Shown here: one piece after another, positions 27,702-35,455 of the stretch
How the letters are laid out: the number at the start of each line of letters is the position of its first letter
Numbering within the stretch: position 1 is the stretch's first letter
Source: JARBUG01 sp035628915
GTDB lineage: Bacteria; Bacillota; Sulfobacillia; Symbiobacteriales; Symbiobacteriaceae
Assembly (NCBI GenBank): GCA_035628915.1
Contig: DASPIW010000004.1
Location: forward strand, 25,846-89,845
Direction: 5' to 3'
DNA: 64,000 nucleotides
Position numbers and translations under genes: made by a program
Notes under the pieces: model-generated
Told to the model about the DNA's origin: nothing
Seen by the model: only the letters and a program-made list of their open reading frames with translations
Databases searched by the model: none

Positions 27702-29099
27702 ATGACTTCGATCCTGATCAAGAACGCCCGGAACATCATCACCATGGACGACCGGCGGAGCCGGGCGCCGGGCGGCAGCATCTACATTGAAGGGCCCGAA
27801 ATCAAGGCGGTCGGTGCCATCAGCACCGATGTCAAAGCGGACCTGGTGATCGACGCCCGTGGCAAGGTCGTCATTCCCGGCATGGTCAACTGCCACCATC
27901 ACCTCAGCCAGGTGCTGACGAAGAACGTACCGCTGGCCCAGGACAAGGAGCTGTTTCCCTGGCTGGTCACGCTCTACGAAGTGTGGCAGCACCTGCAGCC
28001 GGGCGACCTGCATGCCGGCGCCGCCGCGGGCCTGGGCGAACTGCTCAAGACGGGCTGCACCACGGCGGCGGATCACTTCTACGCCTTCCCCCGGGAGAGC
28101 CGGAACCTGCTGAACGAAGAGATTCAGGCGGCGCAGGAGTTGGGCATCCGCTTCCACCCGACCCGCGGCTCCATGTCGCGGGGCAAGTCCCAGGGCGGCC
28201 TCCCGCCCGACGAACTGACCCAGACGGAAGATGAGATCCTCGCCGACACCCGCCGGGCCATTGAGAGCCATCACCAGCCCGGGCGCTTCGGTATGGTGCG
28301 GGTCGGGGTGGCGCCCTGCTCGCCCTTCTCCGTCACCACCGACCTGATGAAGGAGTCCGCCGCCCTCGCCCGGTCCTACGGCGTGCGGCTGCATACCCAC
28401 CTGGCTGAGACGCTGGACGAGGAGAACTACTGCCGCGAAATCTACGGCATGCGGCCCCTGGAGTATATGGAGTCCACGGGCTGGATTGGCCCGGACGTCT
28501 GGTACGCCCACGGCATTCACTTCAGCGACGACGAGATCGTGCGCATCGGGGCGGCCCGGGCCGGCGTGGCGCACTGCCCGGTCTCCAACATGAAGCTCTC
28601 CTCCGGCGCCTGTCGCGTGCCCCACCTGCTGAAGGCGGGCGCCCCGGTGGGCCTGGGCGTGGACGGCTCCGCCAGCGCCGACAGCTCCAACATGCTGTTC
28701 GAGGCCAGGGTGGGCTACCTGCTGCACAAGCACGCTCACGGGCCGACGGCGGTTACCGCCGAAGATATGCTCTGGCTGGCGACCCGGGGCGGAGCGGCGG
28801 TGCTGGGCCGGGACGACATTGGCAGCATTGAGGTGGGGAAGGCGGCGGACCTGGTGCTGATTGACGTCAACCAGGTCGGCTACGCCGGCGCCCTCCATGA
28901 TGACGTGGGCATGCTGATGATGACCGGTTCCACCCAGGTGGTGGATACGGTGATCGTCAACGGGCAGGTGGTTGTGCAGGAGGGACGGCTGACCCGGGTC
29001 GATGAGGATGAGGTGATCCGCAAAGCGAACGCCTCCAGCACCCGACTCCTGGAGCTGGCGAAGCTGCACACGGGGAAGGATTTTCTACAGCGCGGCTGA
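27702..29099 (+). CDS. 8-oxoguanine deaminase
   Basis: 465 residues, amidohydrolase superfamily. Zn ligands HxH in VNCHHHLSQ near 65-67, HTHLAET near 228, AHGIHF near 262 and the GVDGSASADSSN aspartate near 313. The phrases RGSMSRGKSQGGLPPD and VAPCSPFSVTTDLM are characteristic of characterised 8-oxoguanine deaminases (Pseudomonas Pa0142 group), which make uric acid from 8-oxoguanine. It starts nine bases after xdhD with AAGGAGTG upstream, so the operon joins oxidation and deamination of purines. Isoguanine-type alternatives are possible. Confidence 0.92.
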   Translation: MTSILIKNARNIITMDDRRSRAPGGSIYIEGPEIKAVGAISTDVKADLVIDARGKVVIPGMVNCHHHLSQVLTKNVPLAQDKELFPWLVTLYEVWQHLQPGDLHAGAAAGLGELLKTGCTTAADHFYAFPRESRNLLNEEIQAAQELGIRFHPTRGSMSRGKSQGGLPPDELTQTEDEILADTRRAIESHHQPGRFGMVRVGVAPCSPFSVTTDLMKESAALARSYGVRLHTHLAETLDEENYCREIYGMRPLEYMESTGWIGPDVWYAHGIHFSDDEIVRIGAARAGVAHCPVSNMKLSSGACRVPHLLKAGAPVGLGVDGSASADSSNMLFEARVGYLLHKHAHGPTAVTAEDMLWLATRGGAAVLGRDDIGSIEVGKAADLVLIDVNQVGYAGALHDDVGMLMMTGSTQVVDTVIVNGQVVVQEGRLTRVDEDEVIRKANASSTRLLELAKLHTGKDFLQRG

Positions 29100-29107
29100 A
29101 CTGAGCA

Positions 29108-29131
29108 AAGGCGCCCCGCCCGGGGCGCCTT
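29108..29131. terminator. Bidirectional hairpin terminator
   Basis: AAGGCGCCCC at 29108-29117 pairs perfectly with GGGGCGCCTT at 29122-29131 around GCCC. It lies between the converging 8-oxoguanine deaminase and subtilase genes. Confidence 0.75.
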
Positions 29132-29138
29132 CACGCGT

Positions 29139-30395
29139 CTACTTCTTGAACCGGGCCAGAAGCTTCGCCGGATTGATGATCGGCCCGAGTTGATAGCTCT
29201 TGCCGTCCCGGACGACCGTAATCGTGTCGCCTGTCTCATGGGCGGTCTTCAGGAACTGCTCGGGAGTCACCGCCGGGTCAACCTGGCAGACCAGCGCATA
29301 CATGCCGGCCATCCAGGGCACCGACCAGCTCAGGCCGCCCGTCCGGTAAAAGCGGTACTGATCGAGACCGGTCTCCGCGGCGGTGGTGCGGGAATCCATG
29401 GGGGCGAATAGGTACGGCCCGGGGATGCGGCCCCCGCCCGCGTAGTACCGGTCTGCCCAGAAGGCCCCTGGTATGTAGGAACCCGAGTTGTTCGGGTCGA
29501 GCAGCGGGTCCCGCCCCAGCCCGTGCACCTGATAGTCGTACCGGGTCTGCATGTCGGTGGAGACTACCAGCACGCCCTCGCGCTTGGCGCGCCGGTAGGC
29601 CTCGTTGACCGCCGTGTAGCCCTCCTCGTCCGGTCCCGCCCCGATGGAGGCGCTGATCACCCTGATCCGTTGATCCGCCGGCAGGTTCTTGTTGTCGTCC
29701 AGGATCTTGTTGATGGCGGCTGCCATGTAGATAAAGGTCCGCTCTATGGGCTGGGCATTCCAGTTCTTTACGATCTGGATGGCATAGTAGGTGATCTGGG
29801 CGTCGGGAGCGACGCCCACATTCGTGCCCGCCAGGAGCGAGGCGACGGCGGCGCCGTGAATCTCCGGCTCGGGAGCTACCTGGCCGACTTCGGTGTACTT
29901 GACGATGCGACCGGCGTACTCGCGGTGGTCACCCAGCAGCGTCTGGTCGAGAATCGCCACATGCACGCCCTTGCCGGTGATCCCCTGCTTGTGCACTTCC
30001 CGCACGCCGAGGCCGGGGTCCTTCCCCAAATCCATGAAGCGTTCCGGCGAGAACTCCACAGGCAGCTCCAACGGCCATTTCGTGCCCGAGTCAAAGGTCG
30101 CCCACTGGCTCAGCGCTTGGCCGCTCCCGAGCAGGTCCATCCGCGATAGGTCTTTGTGGGAGAATTCGAAGCCGTATACATCGGTGCCGGTGCCGGCGGG
30201 CGTCGGTGGCAGGGCGAACAGCCGCTCCATCTTGCGGATCCGTGGGAAATGGTTCTTGCCCTCCACAACACTCAGTTCGCTCCACTTGGCGCCCGCCGTG
30301 TCTGCGGCGGGCATCAGCTGTCTTGCCCCCAGCCCAATACCCAAGAGCAGCGCGACGACGATCACAATTGGGACGAAGAACGACCTCACGTTCAC
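29139..30395 (-). CDS. Membrane-anchored subtilisin-like (S8) peptidase
   Basis: 418 residues. One N-terminal membrane helix (about 8-26) is followed by an extracytoplasmic region. The catalytic triad can be placed: Asp in GKGVHVAILDQ near 150, His in EIHGAAVASLLAG near 181 and Ser in GGLSWSVPWMAG near 362, a variant of GTSMATPHVAG. The usual oxyanion Asn region (AAGN) reads VVSTDM, so the fourth residue is uncertain. GTG start with AAAGGAG nine bases upstream. Last gene of the ECF-sigma operon and paralogue of the preceding gene. It may cleave an envelope protein or its non-catalytic partner. Confidence 0.82.
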   Translation of the reverse strand: MNVRSFFVPIVIVVALLLGIGLGARQLMPAADTAGAKWSELSVVEGKNHFPRIRKMERLFALPPTPAGTGTDVYGFEFSHKDLSRMDLLGSGQALSQWATFDSGTKWPLELPVEFSPERFMDLGKDPGLGVREVHKQGITGKGVHVAILDQTLLGDHREYAGRIVKYTEVGQVAPEPEIHGAAVASLLAGTNVGVAPDAQITYYAIQIVKNWNAQPIERTFIYMAAAINKILDDNKNLPADQRIRVISASIGAGPDEEGYTAVNEAYRRAKREGVLVVSTDMQTRYDYQVHGLGRDPLLDPNNSGSYIPGAFWADRYYAGGGRIPGPYLFAPMDSRTTAAETGLDQYRFYRTGGLSWSVPWMAGMYALVCQVDPAVTPEQFLKTAHETGDTITVVRDGKSYQLGPIINPAKLLARFKK

Positions 30396-30423
30396 CTGGT
30401 GTCACTCCTTTGGCGGGGAACTG

Positions 30424-31659
30424 CTACTGTTTGAAGTACTCAATCACCCGGGAAGGGTTGATGATCGGTCCCAGCCGGAACTCCTTGCCGTCCCGGTTGA
30501 CGGTGATGTAGTCGCCGGTCTTGTAGGCGACCTCCAAAAACTCCTCCGGCGTGACCTTGGGGTCGACCTGCGCGACCAGGGCGTACATACCGGCGCCCCA
30601 GGCAACGGCCATGCCCAGACCCAAGCCGGGATAGTAGGCGAAGTTGGGGGTTGTCATGCCGGACACGGTGCGCGCATCCATTGGCACGAACAGCCACTTC
30701 GCGGTGCTGCCGCCGTTTGCAGCCCACGCATCGGCCCAAAAGCTTCCCAGGCCGTAAGCTGCGAGATCATTCGGATCCGCGTAGGGTTTCCGGCCCAATC
30801 CGTAGATGGCGTATGGGTACAGCGTCACCATGTCGTTCGTGGCGATGAGCACGCCTTCGTCTTTGGCCCGCCGGTAGGCCTGGCGGAGAGCCTCGTAGCC
30901 TTCCTCGCTGACGTCGGCGCCGATGGGCGCACAAATCACCCGCACCCGGTCGGCCTTTGCCAATCGGCGGTTGTCGTCGAGGATCTTGTTGATGGCGGCG
31001 GCCATGGGCAAAAACGTCCGCGCCCCCCGGGCCTGGTCAGCGGCGAACTGCGTGGCATAATAGGTCACCTGCACGCCCGGCGCCACGCCCGTGGTTTCGC
31101 CGGCCAGCACCGAGAGTGCGGAGAACCCCCCTTGTGCAGGTTGTGCACCGGCGGCGTAGTAGTTGATCACCTTCCCCTGGTACTCAGGGTGATCCAGCCA
31201 GAGCGCGATATCGAGCACGGCCACGCGCACCCCGGCCCCGGTAACACCCTCCCGGTGCAGACCCCGGATGCCCAGGCCGGGGTCCTTCCCCAGTTCCATC
31301 AGGCGGTCGGGCTTAAATTCAGGGGGGAGGGATGCGGGCCAGACCGTCCGGGTGTCAAACCACGCACTGGCAGTCAGCAGCGCGCCCTGGCCGCTCAGAT
31401 CAAGCCTTGATGCGTCCATGCTCCGGTAGTCGATCCATGCCTGGCCGCCAATCCGCACGGGTTCGGGCGGTTTGGTCAGGCTTTCGGGACGGCCCCAATA
31501 CGGGCGGAAAGCTTCACGGCCTTCGGTAATGGTGACGCTCCCGGGCAGATCCACCTCCGGGGCCGCAGCCGTAGTGTGCCGGAACACCAGCCCGGCAATT
31601 GCCACAAGCGGAATCACGACCAGGCCGACAATCCAGAGCCAGCGGAGGGGCAGCCTCAT
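30424..31659 (-). CDS. Subtilisin-like pseudopeptidase (His and Ser lost), membrane-anchored
   Basis: 411 residues, co-linear with the following peptidase along nearly its whole length (shared LGKDPGLGIR, AAAINKILDDN, EEGYEA, GAGMYALV, LGPIINPS). One N-terminal membrane helix (about 6-26). The Asp motif is kept (VRVAVLDIAL), but the His motif HGAAVAS is replaced by GGFSALS and the Ser motif GLSWSVPW by GLGMAVAW, so two of three triad residues are missing. It overlaps the upstream zinc-ribbon gene in an ATGA, so it is translationally coupled. Likely a binding or regulatory pseudoenzyme. Function unknown. Confidence 0.8.
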   Translation of the reverse strand: MRLPLRWLWIVGLVVIPLVAIAGLVFRHTTAAAPEVDLPGSVTITEGREAFRPYWGRPESLTKPPEPVRIGGQAWIDYRSMDASRLDLSGQGALLTASAWFDTRTVWPASLPPEFKPDRLMELGKDPGLGIRGLHREGVTGAGVRVAVLDIALWLDHPEYQGKVINYYAAGAQPAQGGFSALSVLAGETTGVAPGVQVTYYATQFAADQARGARTFLPMAAAINKILDDNRRLAKADRVRVICAPIGADVSEEGYEALRQAYRRAKDEGVLIATNDMVTLYPYAIYGLGRKPYADPNDLAAYGLGSFWADAWAANGGSTAKWLFVPMDARTVSGMTTPNFAYYPGLGLGMAVAWGAGMYALVAQVDPKVTPEEFLEVAYKTGDYITVNRDGKEFRLGPIINPSRVIEYFKQ

Positions 31660-32468
31660 GCGCCTTCCCCCCTTTCAATGGCCGCGGGGACTTCATCGAG
31701 CGGGGCGCCGCACCGGGTGCAGTACGTCCAATCAAGCTGAACGGGCGTTTTGCAGTCCGGGCAGATCGCCTGGAGGGCAAACCCGCACCTGGGGCAGAAG
31801 CCTGCTTCTGCCGGGGCGTGGTGCCCGCACCCCGGGCAGACCGCGACCGCTGACCGTATGGGGCGGGCGACCAGCCAGATCGCGACGCCCGCAGGTCCGG
31901 TCAGCAGGCCCAGCAGGAACCAGGCGGTGACCGGGCCGGCGCCCCGGTCCCGCACGTCAAGCGCCAGCCATGCCGCGATGGCCAGCCAGGCTGCCCCGGC
32001 GGTCACCAGGGCAATCTGGTTGAGCAGCGGCCACGCGATCGATTTGCGGTCCAACAGCGCCCAGATGGCGTACCGCTTTCCGTCCGGCCCCTCATAAGTC
32101 CGGCCCAGGCTGCCGCGCCAGTAGTAATCGCTCATGCGGAAGGACTGGTCGAGTTCGTTCCAGGTGTGATCGGCCAGCCGCGGGCTGGTCGAGGTGAGAA
32201 TCACCGGGTCGCTCCCGCCCGCTTCGGTCACGTAGCTGGCCGACCAGCCCATGGTGGCGTTCATGCGCTGCAGCATGGTCGGCAGGAGGGGGTCGATGCC
32301 GGATTGCCGGATCATGCGGGTGACTTCCGCCTCGATCGCGGCCGAGTCTTTCCAGCCGTCGCGATACCAGTTCTGCTCCAGGTAGAACGCCCAGGCCGCC
32401 GTCACCAGGGTCGCCAACCCGTAGATCATGGCGATGAGCGCCGTCAGCCGCTTGAGGTTCCAACGCAA
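31656..32468 (-). CDS. Membrane protein with extracytoplasmic domain and paired zinc ribbons
   Basis: 270 residues from a TTG at 32466-32468, the first plausible start after the AAAGGGG at the end of the preceding gene. There is a membrane helix at about 8-30, then a soluble domain of about 120 residues, two more hydrophobic helices (about 145-195), and a C-terminal double zinc ribbon with four Cys-x2-Cys pairs (CPGC, CPRC, CPDC, CTRC). I recognise no family for the middle domain; it may sense an extracellular signal. Topology of the ribbons is uncertain because the helix count is odd. It belongs to the sigma-factor operon. Confidence 0.7.
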   Translation of the reverse strand: MRWNLKRLTALIAMIYGLATLVTAAWAFYLEQNWYRDGWKDSAAIEAEVTRMIRQSGIDPLLPTMLQRMNATMGWSASYVTEAGGSDPVILTSTSPRLADHTWNELDQSFRMSDYYWRGSLGRTYEGPDGKRYAIWALLDRKSIAWPLLNQIALVTAGAAWLAIAAWLALDVRDRGAGPVTAWFLLGLLTGPAGVAIWLVARPIRSAVAVCPGCGHHAPAEAGFCPRCGFALQAICPDCKTPVQLDWTYCTRCGAPLDEVPAAIERGEGA

Positions 32469-32473
32469 GGTGA

Positions 32474-32755
32474 TCAGGCCCCTTTCCGGAGCAGATACGG
32501 TCCAAGGATCAGGGCGGAGATGGGCACCGCCAGCAGCCACCAGGGGCTGGCGCCCAGCAGCAGCGCCACCATCGCCGTACCGATCATGGTCGCCCCGGCA
32601 CCGATGAGCAGGTGCTTGTCCACATCATCTTCCTGATGACTCGCCGCCGGCTGCCCGAGCCGCTTCTTCAGGGCCGCCACCGTGTAGGCGGGGTCCGGCG
32701 CTTCCGGTATGCCTGCCTCCCGGTCTTTTTGCAGCAACTCTTCCATGGCGTTCAC
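32474..32755 (-). CDS. Small two-helix membrane protein, candidate anti-sigma factor
   Basis: 93 residues. A charged cytoplasmic N-terminus of about 45 residues (MNAMEELLQKDREAG...) is followed by two hydrophobic helices (about 50-85). It starts at a GTG overlapping the sigma-factor stop (GTGA), with GGAGGTGA inside the sigma gene. Position directly after an ECF sigma gene, with a short cytoplasmic part and membrane helices, is the classic layout of an anti-sigma factor. It shows no zinc-binding HxxxCxxC motif, so the assignment is by context only. Confidence 0.65.
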   Translation of the reverse strand: MNAMEELLQKDREAGIPEAPDPAYTVAALKKRLGQPAASHQEDDVDKHLLIGAGATMIGTAMVALLLGASPWWLLAVPISALILGPYLLRKGA

Positions 32756-33252
32756 CGGACCATCACCTCCGTCGCCAGCATTCGCTTCAGGCGCTGCAGT
32801 CCGTTGTGGATGCGCGACCGGACCGTTCCGATCGGCACCGACAGGGTACGGGCGATCTCCTCATAGCTCAGTTCTTCGTAGTACCGGAGCAGAATGACCG
32901 AGCGTTGTTCCAGTGGTAACTGCAGCAACCCCGCACGGACCTGTTCGTGTTCGATGTGCAGCAGCACTTCATCATCCATAGAGTCGGTGGCGCCGCCGCC
33001 CCAGTCGCTGAAGGGGAGCATAGGTCCCCATCGCTTCCGGCGGCGCCACTGGTCCCGCAGCAGGTTGGTGGCGATACTGAGCAGCCAGGTCTTAACGCTG
33101 GCTTCCGGGCGGTAGCGATCGGCCGCACGCAGCGCCCGGACAAACGTCTCCTGCATCAATTCCTCCGCATGTCCGGCATCGCCGCACATGCGGTAGAGGT
33201 AAGCAAACAGAGGCCCTTGATACTGGGTGACCAGATCGACAAGGTTCTCCAT
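32752..33252 (-). CDS. ECF-family RNA polymerase sigma factor
   Basis: 166 residues. Region 2 covers about 5-75 (LFAYLYRMCGDAGHAEELMQETFVRALR, then WLLSIATNLLRDQWRR) and region 4 about 100-160 (LPLEQRSVILLRYYEELSYEEIARTLSVPIGTVRSRIHNGLQRL). No extra domains. The ATG at 33250-33252 follows AGGAGGTGA. It heads an operon for membrane and protease-like proteins, suggesting an envelope-stress or secretion-linked signal. A TGAAC-N16-CGTTC element upstream suggests autoregulation. Confidence 0.94.
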   Translation of the reverse strand: MENLVDLVTQYQGPLFAYLYRMCGDAGHAEELMQETFVRALRAADRYRPEASVKTWLLSIATNLLRDQWRRRKRWGPMLPFSDWGGGATDSMDDEVLLHIEHEQVRAGLLQLPLEQRSVILLRYYEELSYEEIARTLSVPIGTVRSRIHNGLQRLKRMLATEVMVR

Positions 33253-33273
33253 TGCTTCACCTCCTGCAAACTT

Positions 33274-33299
33274 GAACGCCTGAGCGACCAAAAAGTTCA
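33274..33299 (-). promoter_or_regulatory. ECF-type promoter for the sigma/subtilase operon
   Basis: On the minus strand TGAAC (complement of 33295-33299) and CGTTC (complement of 33274-33278) are 16 bases apart, the form recognised by many ECF sigma factors (TGAAC/CGT). It lies about 21 bases upstream of the sigma-factor ATG and implies that the factor activates its own operon. The leader would be very short. Confidence 0.55.
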
Positions 33300-33418
33300 C
33301 ACTTCACGGAAATATTCTAGCACCGATCCGTCGGACATTTCCTATTCCCTCTGGAAGCTTCATCTGCTATCCTTTACCAAAATGAGTGGTTCAGTCTCAA
33401 GAGAAGGAGGTCGGACAA

Positions 33419-34150
33419 ATGGGCACCCGCCTTGCAGTCATTTCGGACATTCACGGCAACGCTCCGGCCCTGCGGGCAATCCTCGCCGAAATTGACGCCA
33501 CGCCGGGGGTAGAGCACATCTACTGCCTGGGCGACTCGGTCAGCATCGGTCCGGACGCCAACGAAGTACTTGACATGCTCTTTGCCCGTCCCGACCTCTC
33601 TATGGTGAAGGGCAATCACGAACGATACATTCTGGCCGTGCTGGCTGGCGGTCTCCTGCCACCGGAGGTAGAGGCGGAGGAACTGGAGCACCAGCGGTGG
33701 ATCAGCTCCCGCCTGAACCCGGACCATGCCGATCACCTCTCGGCCTTGCCGGACCGGCTCGAGGTGGAGCACGGCGGGCGCCGGTTCTGGTTCCTGCACT
33801 ATCACGCCGACGCCGGGCGCCCGGGCCGGTTCGCCCCCTGGATGAACGACGTGGCCCAGCTGGAAGAACACTACGCAACCGCCCCGGCCGACGTGGTCTG
33901 CTTCGGACACGATCACACCACACGGCTGCTCAGGGGCGCCCAGCGGCTCTACCTGAACCCGGGTTCAGCCGGCTGCTTCAGCCGCCCCGTCGCCCGCTAC
34001 GCCCTGGTCACTGTGGAAGCCGGCGATGTTTCAGTGGAGATGCGTGAGGCAGACTATGATAACCGGGACTTCCTGGCCTCCTATGACCGGCTCGGCGTTC
34101 CGGCCCGCGACTTCATCCTCCGCATTTTCCACGGCAATCAGGGCAGGTGA
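33419..34150 (+). CDS. Metallophosphoesterase (YfcE/MJ0936-like)
   Basis: 243 residues with the calcineurin-like metal motifs in order: DIHGN near 10-14, GDSVSIGP near 42, GNHE near 77 and FGHDHT near 168, then NPGSAG. These bind two metal ions. The family hydrolyses phosphodiesters, often cyclic nucleotides. The ATG at 33419 has AAGGAGG eight bases upstream. An extended -10-like TGCTATCCT precedes it by some 50 bases. The stop overlaps the ribosome site of the kinase gene. Confidence 0.88.
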   Translation: MGTRLAVISDIHGNAPALRAILAEIDATPGVEHIYCLGDSVSIGPDANEVLDMLFARPDLSMVKGNHERYILAVLAGGLLPPEVEAEELEHQRWISSRLNPDHADHLSALPDRLEVEHGGRRFWFLHYHADAGRPGRFAPWMNDVAQLEEHYATAPADVVCFGHDHTTRLLRGAQRLYLNPGSAGCFSRPVARYALVTVEAGDVSVEMREADYDNRDFLASYDRLGVPARDFILRIFHGNQGR

Positions 34151-34156
34151 TGACAG

Positions 34157-35449
34157 CTGTACCCGGCTGAAAACGTCAACGCCGGCACCAGGTTTCGGGG
34201 CGCCCGCCGGGCGGTCATCCGGGCCTTTGGTGCCGGCCTCGTTATCGCTCTTCTCGGTGAAATCTCCGTCAATCCCTTCGGCACGGGGTTTCGCTTCAGC
34301 CTCGGCCCCCTCGGGCTGGCGCTCCTCGCTCTCTTTCGCTGGATGCCCGCCTATTGGGCCGGCGCGGCGGCCGGCCTGCTGGTGCCCCTGGTGCACGTAG
34401 CGGTTGCCCTGGCCGGCCACGGGCCGCTGCAGGCAGCGCGCGGCTACTTGCCGGAGACGCTCGCGTATACAGTCCTGGGGACGGCGCTTCACCTGTTCCG
34501 GGTGGACCGGCGCCTGGACTCGCCCCTGCAGGCGGCCTTGCTGATCGCCCTGGCTGACCTGTCGGCCAACGTCGTAGAAGTGCTGGTCCGACCCGACCCC
34601 GTCCAGGTCCAGCGGTTCGCCGTCATGGCGCTGGTCGCGATGGGCCGGGCCGCTGTAGCACTGGGTGCCTGCTATGTGCTGCAGGAAGGCGTGCGCCAGC
34701 GGGAATGGGAAAAAGAGCGCCGCAGCTACATGGAGAAGCTCTTCTTCGCCTGCAACCTGCAGACGGAGGCGTTCTTCCTCAAGAAGTCGGCGCGTGAGAT
34801 CGAACAGATTATGGCCAAGGCGCACCGGCTCTACCGGGACCTGAACGGCCAGCCCGGGCAGTCGCTCGCCCTGGAGATTGCCAAGGATATTCACGAAGTG
34901 AAAAAAGACTACCAGCGCACCCTTTCGGCACTCAACCGTCTGGTCGACACGCCGAAGCTGCAGGCAGAAATGGACTTCTCCGAGATTGTGGCCCTGGTCT
35001 TCGATGCTAACCGGTCCTACGCGGCCGGCCTGGGCAAGCAGGTCGCGTTCAAGTCGGAACTGCTGGCCGACTTCCGCACGGCCCGGTACGGCCGCTGGGT
35101 CTCCATTTTGAACAACCTGGTCAGCAACGGTGTGGAGGCATGCGGCACTGAGGGTACCCTGACTGTAACGGCAACCCGCATGCGGGAGCGCCTGGTGGTG
35201 GAAGTGAGCGACACGGGCGCCGGCATACCGCGCGAAGACTGGGACCTGGTCTTCTCGCCGGGCTTCAGCACCAAGCTGAACCCCGTGACCGGCGCTTTCT
35301 CGAGCGGCATCGGACTGACCCACGTGGCTGAACTGATCGGCGCCATGGGCGGTGCAATCCGCGTGGCCCACGCGGCGCCGGACAGAGGCGCCCGGTTCCG
35401 CCTGGAAGTGCCCTGGACGGCCCTGGAAATCGCCGACGAAATGGAGTGA
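34157..35449 (+). CDS. Membrane sensor histidine kinase, YcbA/GlnK-like, apparent CTG start
   Basis: The first ATG in frame (34343) would begin inside the second membrane helix. Upstream the frame stays open to 34157 and codes a basic start and a hydrophobic helix reaching VNPFGTGFRFSLGPLG, a segment I associate with B. subtilis YcbA-type kinases. There is no ATG, GTG or TTG in that stretch; CTG at 34157 has AGGTGA six bases before it. From there the protein is 430 residues: about six membrane helices, a helical dimerisation region with DIHEVKKDYQR, and a HATPase domain (NNLVSNGVEA N-box, DTGAGIP, FSSGIGL). It pairs with the response regulator downstream for nitrogen or glutamine sensing. Confidence 0.8.
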   Translation: MYPAENVNAGTRFRGARRAVIRAFGAGLVIALLGEISVNPFGTGFRFSLGPLGLALLALFRWMPAYWAGAAAGLLVPLVHVAVALAGHGPLQAARGYLPETLAYTVLGTALHLFRVDRRLDSPLQAALLIALADLSANVVEVLVRPDPVQVQRFAVMALVAMGRAAVALGACYVLQEGVRQREWEKERRSYMEKLFFACNLQTEAFFLKKSAREIEQIMAKAHRLYRDLNGQPGQSLALEIAKDIHEVKKDYQRTLSALNRLVDTPKLQAEMDFSEIVALVFDANRSYAAGLGKQVAFKSELLADFRTARYGRWVSILNNLVSNGVEACGTEGTLTVTATRMRERLVVEVSDTGAGIPREDWDLVFSPGFSTKLNPVTGAFSSGIGLTHVAELIGAMGGAIRVAHAAPDRGARFRLEVPWTALEIADEME

Positions 35450-35455
35450 CCGCCC

